Assembly: GCA_001247695.2 (NCBI GenBank)
Contig: LGRX02014037.1
Location: forward strand, 1 to 12,366
Length of the DNA: 12,366 nucleotides
From: Cymbomonas tetramitiformis
Lineage: Eukaryota > Chlorophyta > Pyramimonadophyceae > Pyramimonadales > Pyramimonadaceae
Reading direction: 5' to 3'
Under the pieces are notes generated by a model, which saw nothing but the letters and a program-made list of their open reading frames with translations, was not told the origin of the DNA and did not search any database. How positions within the stretch are numbered: position 1 is the stretch's first letter; each line of letters starts with the position of its first letter. This document shows, piece by piece, positions 7,900 to 12,366 of this stretch. Both the position numbers and the translations under genes were made by a program.

Positions 7900-8786
7900 T
7901 CAATGTATCCATCTAGAACGCTTGACGGGATGCTTGAAGTTGACGTTGTACTCGAGGCGGTCGATTTTCTCCATCTCGCTTCGCTCCAAAACAACCGATC
8001 TAAAATGGAAAGTAAAGAGCCAACACTTAGTAAAAAAGCGGAAACGCACAAAAGAATATTCTATTGAAAACATAAAGGACTTATCGACCTAGAATGTTTG
8101 AAGGGATGCTTGAAGTTGACGTTGTACTCGAGGCGGTCGATTTCCTCCATTTCGCCCTCCTCGAAAACAGCCAATCTGAAAAGGAAAGTAAAGAGCCAAC
8201 ACTTAGTAAAAAGCGGAAAAGCACAAAATAAACCTTTATTGAAAACATAATTAACAACCGAGCAACCTCAAATAAATGCGAATATGAACGCGAGATGAAA
8301 ACCTAATATGACTTCGCCACGCGAACGTTTTCAGCGGATCTGAAAAACGAAACCAACCAACTAACGTTTAGTAAAGAAGAAAGAAATTAGCAGTCGTCAA
8401 CGAAAGAAGCAAAGGAAAGTAAAAGGGGGATGTGGAGTGAGTTTGATTTGAACCAACTATATCGAGTGCAAAGGACTCGCGGGAATTTCCCGTTCACTCC
8501 CTAGTCAAAGTTTCACGCATGCCAAGTATGAGCGCGCGAAGCACACACAAAATAATACACACGCATAACCAAAACATGCACTGCAAACCAGTGCCATATT
8601 GCAACCTGTGAGAATTAAAAATATCACAGCACGCAACTCACTGGTGAGGCTGCTGCAACACTGCTGACGGCGAACTGTGAAGAGTGCAATAACGTGAGTT
8701 TGAACTTGACCGTTCAGAAAATTCGAAGTGCTCAAAAACTTTCCCTGCCGTTCAGAAGTCACATCGGATCGACTCGTCATCGTCAT
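7900..8786 (-). CDS. Candidate four-exon minus-strand gene with a duplicated 87-nt exon; small unknown protein
   Basis: Exon 1 runs from ATG at 8786 to 8642 (MTMTSRSDVTSERQGKFLS...), ending at a strong donor CACCA|GTGAGT in phase 1. Exon 2 is 8339-8303, exon 3 is 8175-8089, and exon 4 runs from 7999 to the TGA at 7900-7902. Exons 3 and 4 start as tandem copies of one 87-nt exon and share the peptide IDRLEYNVNFKHP. Phases 1, 2, 2 join without a stop into a protein of about 120 residues. Each of the three acceptors is preceded by a branch-site-like TACTAA, 20-35 nt upstream, and a T-rich tract ending CAG or TAG. Weak points are the poor donors of exons 2 and 3 (GTTTTC, GTCGAT) and a 302-nt first intron. 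Differences between exon copies are not mainly at third codon positions, so selection on protein is not evident. The family is unknown. Confidence 0.38.
7913..8375. repeat. Tandem exon-plus-intron duplication, 176-bp period, two good copies and one partial
   Basis: Copies span about 7913-8076 and 8089-8253. Both cover the 87-nt exon, the branch site, the pyrimidine tract and further intron down to a shared TATTGAAAACATAA. A third, shorter and more diverged relative (about 8303-8375) keeps the acceptor, the TACTAA motif and the neighbouring TTAGTAAAG. The exon core (ATCGACCGCCTCGAG and on to CATCCC) is identical between the two good copies and clearly more GC-rich than its surroundings. Confidence 0.85.
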
Positions 8787-8836
8787 GCGAGCACGATCGA
8801 CGATGACGACGATGATGACGATGCGATGCGATGCGA
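8772..8836. repeat. GATGAC/GATGC microsatellite
   Basis: Runs of CGTCATCGTCATG and its complement, then GATGACGACGATGATGACG and three to four copies of GATGC, make a simple repeat with some self-complementarity. It overlaps the start of the candidate minus-strand gene, whose first codons (Met-Thr-Met-Thr) derive from it. That lowers confidence in the start. Confidence 0.75.
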
Positions 8837-8904
8837 TGTCTCAGACTCTCAGTGACATTGCATCGATAACAAATCCAAAAAAAGACTACGCTTAAGGATA
8901 CCAA

Positions 8905-8980
8905 TCCATTGTAATGGTGTAGTGGTCGAGCGTCTCTCTCACACCCTTGAGGTGATGGGTTCGAGTTCCAGTGAAGGGTT
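8905..8980 (+). repeat. tRNA-like segment with A and B boxes, probably a SINE head or tRNA relic
   Basis: TGGTGTAGTGG at 8915-8925 matches the internal A box of tRNA genes. GGTTCGAGTTCC at 8958-8969 matches the B box. The 43-nt spacing is that of a normal tRNA. The anticodon-stem region can pair only roughly (TCTCA/TGAGG), and the acceptor ends do not pair, so this is not an intact tRNA. The loss of the acceptor stem with retention of the RNA polymerase III boxes is typical of tRNA-derived SINEs. Downstream, GACTTCTTGAG and TACTTCTTGAG repeat at about 25-bp spacing up to about 9046. The stretch 8837-8904 shows nothing. Confidence 0.5.
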
Positions 8981-9132
8981 TTTCCAGACATATTTTGGAC
9001 CATTTCGGGGGGACTTCTTGAGTATTTTGGGGGTACTTCTTGAGTTACGAATTCGGCCGTTCGATTCACGAACGAGGGGTGCAGATTCTCCTAAAAATTA
9101 AAATTCCAAAATTGTTTCCCCGAAAATCGTTC

Positions 9133-9384
9133 AATCTGTTCAATACTACTGCAATACGTGAGGGCTCACTGCAATACGTTACCGCTTGCAGGCGTATTGA
9201 AATGGCGTATTGGAGATGGGTCGAAAAAGTGCCAAGTCAGTTTTGCGAAGATCCGTCTGACGTGGCACTGGCAAAGCTGACATCAGCAGTTTTCAATACA
9301 TCTCCAATACGCCATTTCAATACGCCTGCAAGCGGTAACGTATTGCAGTGAGCCCTCCCGTATTGAAGTAGTATTGAACAGATT
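9133..9384. mobile_element. Foldback (MITE-like) element, two 86-nt near-perfect inverted arms
   Basis: The arms at 9133-9218 and 9299-9384 are reverse complements with only about two mismatches. They flank an 80-nt centre that is itself partly self-complementary (GTGCCAAGTCAG against CTGACGTGGCAC-type sequence). Arms carry GCAATACGTGAGGGCTCACT and CGCTTGCAGGCGTATTG. Similar direct sequences, AGATTCTCCTAAAAA near 9083 and AGATTCTCCTCTAAAAA near 9380, lie at or near the two sides and might mark a target duplication, although the left one sits about 35 bp away from the arm. No coding capacity is seen, which fits a non-autonomous element. Confidence 0.8.
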
Positions 9385-9452
9385 CTCCTCTAAAAAGTTT
9401 TTTAAATTTTTGTAAAGGTCAATATGCGTGCAATCGCGTGCAACCGCCTGCA

Positions 9453-9600
9453 GAGCTCAAGGCAGGGATCACTTCAATACGTGAGGGCTCACTTCAATAC
9501 GTGAGGGCTCACTTCAATACGTGAGGGCTCAAGACCTTGAGCCCTGCCTTTAGCCCCCCCTTTCAGTATGCTGCGGAAGTGTTGAAGTGAGCCCTAAAAA
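9453..9600. repeat. Second foldback relic with three tandem 20-mers of the same family
   Basis: ACTTCAATACGTGAGGGCTC occurs three times head to tail at 9471-9530. It is flanked by AAGGCAGGG (left) and CCCTGCCTT (right) in inverted orientation. AGGGCTCAAG-AC-CTTGAGCCCT at 9524-9545 is a palindrome with a 2-nt centre, and AGTGAGCCCT recurs near 9586. These motifs are the arm sequences of the element at 9133, so this is a rearranged family member. I see no gene in 9385-9600. Confidence 0.75.
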
Positions 9601-9799
9601 AGTTGAAAAACATGTTCTTCAATTCTGGTGAGACTTGTTATATGGACTCAGGAGCTATATTTTGCGACATAGCTTGTGTGCGTTTTTTGTGGGGGGGTCC
9701 GAAAACCTACTTTTGGGTTATTGCTTTACTTGAAAGTTCCTTCAGCATATCGTCAATATGTCCGCAGTATATGCCCAATATATTACAGCATAATTGCAG

Positions 9800-12366
9800 T
9801 ACATTTTCGAAGGGTGATGGGCGTGGTAAAGGGGACTTCAATGCAGTATGGTCCGAGGAGATCAAATTGTTCATGGTGAAAAGCGACCTCGCCATGAACG
9901 ATCCCCTCAATCATCATCACCAAGTGATGCGGAGCGACATCGAACCGGCTTGCCTTCGGCTAGAGCCGCCGCCCTCGTCCAAGGGAAGGCGCCCCCCCCC
10001 GTACAACAATCTTCGTTAGCCAAGCGCGCGATGAGAAATCCCGCGCAAGGCGGGTGCTTAGCCGATCGAGAGCCGATCAAACCTTCCAATGCTCAGGAGG
10101 GTACATCCCTCAAACCCCTCCCAATATCAAGCTCATATTCCCGGAAGGTTGGAGTACCGCGGAAGGCTTCCGCGACCCGGAGTATGAAACGATTACGAAG
10201 AAGGAACGCCTTTTGGCGTGGATTGCGCCTCCACATCTTCCAATATCTACGAGGGAACTGGAGTTGTCCGCGAGGTAGCACCCTTTCTCTTTCTTCTCGA
10301 CGTTGAGGTTGTGTCTTTCTTGCTTCACAGGACTCTTTGCTACATGTATGCAGCATGGTTACCATATGTTGCATACATATTGAGATTATATTGTAGGGAT
10401 CCTGGAACACATGGCAGGAAAGTCGATGCGCACTATGTGGAAGTGGACACGGTATGGCATCATAAGTGGCTGCCAACGCGACTGCTCCCGCACGATTTCT
10501 CCAGATTGGCGCACGATTTATCTCCAGACAATACCGCGTGGCCGACTTGGTTACCACCTTCCGACATCTTGGAGCTAGAACCGGCAACGGTAACCTTTAA
10601 GGGGAAATCGTTTCGACTTGTTACACCGGTGCCTAATTGCTTGCAACGGATTGTCGAAAGGATTCGTGGCATGCAAGAGGCAAGGTAAGGGACTCTCGTG
10701 GGGCATGATTTCCCTCCCACCATTCCTCACGTGGCTCGCTGCAATAGTGCTGCAGCACGCTATCGTGATGGTTGCAGCATGTTGATGGGATGTTGAACAC
10801 ATGTTGGGACGATATTGTGCAGAGATGCGGGCGAGGCGCCCCCCGAGGCGCACGAGGCCCAAAGCAAGGAGACCCCCCCGCCGCCCAATGCTGAGGCACC
10901 CGCGAGCCCTCCACTTGCCGTAGGGAGTGCAAGGTAAGGGACTCTCGTGGAGCATGATTTCCCTCCCACCATTCCTCACGTGGCTCGCTGCAATAGTGCT
11001 GCAGCACGCTATCGTGATGGTTGCAGCATGTTGATGGGATGTTGAACACATGTTGGGACCGGGACGATATTGTGCAGAGATGCGGGCGAGGCGCCCCCCG
11101 AGGCGTACGAGGCCCAAAGCAAGGAGTCCCCCCCGCCGCCCAATGCTGAGGCACCCACGAGCCCTCCACTAGCCGGCGGGAGTGCAAGGTAAGGGACTCT
11201 CGTGGGGCATGGTTTCCCTCCCACCATTCCTCACGTGGCTCGCCGCAATAGTGCTGCAGCGCGCTATCGTGATGGTTGCAGCATGTTGATGGGATGTTCA
11301 ACACATGTTGGGACGATATTGTGCAGAGATGCGGGCGAGGCGCCCCCCGAGGCGTACGAGGCGCACGAGGGGCATGCTTTAGATGGGACCATCGGAAGTA
11401 GCATGCCTGACTTGCGGGCATCCTCAATGTCGACTAGTTCATCGTCCATATCGAAGAGCTTTTCCAGGTGATACATCTCATCATGTTTCCTTGCCTACTT
11501 GCTTTAGCCGTAACTATGCTGCAGCACGCTATCGTGATGGTTGCAGCATGTTGATGGGATGTTGGAAACATGTTGGGACGATATTGTGCAGAGATGCGGG
11601 CGAGGCGCCCCCGAGGCGCACGAGGCGGCAAATTCAGCTGGTTTAGACGACGGCAGGTACTATTTCGGGATTTCTGGATTCATTGATGTAGTCACTGTTG
11701 ACGCGGAACGTAGTCCTCACCAATTTCCACTTGACGTTACCCCCGAGGGAGACAACCTACCATCGAATGCGGAAGAAGCCTACGACTTCTTCGAAGCTCA
11801 TCAAGCAATTTTGACACCGATCCGTATGGAAACTGTTGTCTACCTAGTACACGATGGCAACTTCAAGGCGACTACATACGGCTCGCTGCTGCCCGACGAC
11901 TCTCAACTCGATAATCCTACACGAGACAATGTGCGGGAGGTTCGGTGCCTTGGGCGACATTGGAGGAGCGTTTCGACAATAAATGATTGGCCAGATTTGA
12001 TCCGTGCGGTTGGAGTTTGGTCTTTAATTGCAGTTACCACGGATGCCATGGCTGCCGAGATGGAAGAGCCCATGAGGTATGTATGAATATTTAGGCACCT
12101 CAACTTGCATACTGATTTTTCATGATATAATATGTTGCAATATATCAGAAACCGTTGCCGGTATATTGAATATGTATGGGAGATATACTGCGGTGGGCGA
12201 AGCAGATCTCCGGTGGAAGAGCCAGCTGAGGCGAAGGACACCGAGATGGGTGAGGTGAAGGACACGGCGGGCGAAGCCGATCCTTGGCTCTCGCTCCATG
12301 CAATGCATCGTCGAAATGTGGGCACCGTAACATTGGAGCGAGGGCGGTTTCTATGTGATTGTGCCA
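9800..12366 (+). CDS. Multi-exon plus-strand gene of unknown function, 3' partial, with tandemly repeated exons
   Basis: Proposed exons: A 9800 or 9813-10000, B 10062-10274, C 10397-10684, D 10823-10933, E 11078-11188, F 11327-11467, G 11594 (or 11657)-12076, H 12206 (or 12149)-12366 running off the edge. From the end of A onward every junction is phase 2, usually AG|GT...AG|A or G. Exons B, C and G are ordinary soluble sequence (PEGWSTAEGFRDPEYETITK; TVTFKGKSFRLVTPVPNC; YYFGISGFIDVVTVDAE) with no domain I recognise. D, E and F are low-complexity Ala/Glu/Pro repeats (DAGEAPPEAYEAQSKE). H carries VEEPAEAKDTEMGEVKDTAG and GRFLCDC. The A-B intron (61 nt) is the least certain. The start may be in the zinc-finger gene, since exon A from 9813 is phase 0, like the donors after exon 4. 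Alternatively it is ATG 9612, whose frame is open into exon A. No membrane segments were seen. Confidence 0.55.
10685..11656 (+). repeat. Tandem array of intron+exon units (about 249 bp), four copies, last one partial
   Basis: Unit 1: intron 10685-10822 (138 nt), exon 10823-10933 (111 nt). Unit 2: intron 10934-11077 (144 nt, 6-nt insertion CGGGAC), exon 11078-11188 (111 nt). Unit 3: intron 11189-11326 (138 nt), exon from 11327, diverging after about 45 nt. Unit 4 keeps only the 3' part of the intron (11517-11591) and about 40 nt of the exon. Introns start GTAAGGGACTCTCGTGG and end GGGACGATATTGTGCAG. Units 1-3 are nearly identical, so the amplification is recent. Exons are phase 2-2, so each duplication adds 37 residues without breaking the frame. 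Confidence 0.92.
11468..11656 (+). other. Intron with competing acceptors before exon G
   Basis: The donor is CCAG|GTGATA at 11468. The acceptor used by the other repeat copies (TTGTGCAG, 11590-11591) would enter a frame that hits TAG, because this copy has five C residues where the others have six. Acceptance two bases later (GCAGAG|A, exon from 11594) restores the frame into exon G. A third acceptor, CGACGGCAG|G (exon from 11657), is also phase 2 and in frame, and would leave the broken exon copy inside the intron. Confidence 0.6.
12077..12205 (+). other. Intron carrying minisatellite-like sequence, with two in-frame acceptors
   Basis: The donor is ATGAG|GTATGT at 12077. Acceptors are ATATATCAG|A (exon from 12149) and GCGAAGCAG|A (exon from 12206). 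They are 57 nt apart, both phase 2, and both open into exon H. The 57 nt between them (GTATATTGAATATGTATGGG and onward) resembles the 55-bp minisatellite unit. Its inclusion would insert 19 repeat-derived residues. Confidence 0.5.

Noticed and set aside
8908..8980. Functional tRNA gene
   Set aside because: A and B boxes are present, but the acceptor arms do not pair and the anticodon stem is poor.
9848..10306. Plus-strand frame of 152 codons overlapping exons A and B
   Set aside because: Its Ser/Arg-rich translation does not join exon C in frame at the AG|GTAGCA donor, whereas the exon A and B frames do.
10633..11427. Continuous minus-strand open frame of 264 codons
   Set aside because: It is antisense to the repeated intron-exon units. 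It stays open because the units (249 and 255 bp) are multiples of three, and it translates intron repeats as well as exons.

Overview
The window reads as nuclear DNA of a eukaryote, probably a protist or alga. Coding pieces are short exons bounded by GT..AG introns, mostly about 60-145 nt. No Shine-Dalgarno-led operons are visible, and the intergenic space is packed with minisatellites, foldback elements and transposon sequence. The species cannot be named from sequence alone. All gene models below were spliced by eye and need RNA support.

Left part (1-5540). A partial minus-strand exon (about 49-164) leaves the left edge. A 161-bp-spaced direct repeat (452-660) follows. Then comes an uninterrupted minus-strand frame of about 870 codons (887-3499) that looks like an RNase H-fold (DDE-type) transposase. 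It has a helix-turn-helix, several Cys clusters and Asp motifs, but no in-frame ATG for its first 59 codons. Beyond its 5' end lie three sites built on the half-site TTACGGTGGGTATAC: a 26-nt perfect palindrome, a direct pair, and a hairpin. Two weak minus-strand exon candidates lie between and beside these sites. At 4920-5512 an array of GTCGA-containing hairpins, with a dimeric period of about 200 bp, ends in a long stem-loop 26 nt before the next gene.

Middle part (5539-9800). A plus-strand gene starts at 5539. Four exons with consistent phases encode three tandem CxxC...CxxCxxxxHxxC zinc modules and then a Pro/Ser/Ala-rich linker. It runs into a 0.8-kb AT-rich minisatellite with a 55-bp unit and a 110-bp A/B super-unit. 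A small candidate minus-strand gene (7900-8786) carries a tandemly duplicated 87-nt exon. Next come a (GATGAC)-type microsatellite, a tRNA-derived (SINE-like) segment, and a near-perfect foldback element of about 250 bp with related debris.

Right part (9800-12366). A second series of plus-strand exons runs off the right edge. It may continue the zinc-finger gene across a roughly 3-kb repeat-filled intron, or it may be a separate gene. Nearly every junction here is phase 2 (AG|GT...AG|A or G). A unit of one intron (138-144 nt) plus one exon (111 nt) is tandemly repeated. The last copy has lost one base, which a 2-nt shift of the splice acceptor would repair. Several introns end in the same CATATTG/CAATATG-type sequence that builds the minisatellite. 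The most notable feature of the window is this shared repeat family, which seems to generate introns, exon copies and satellite DNA in one locus.
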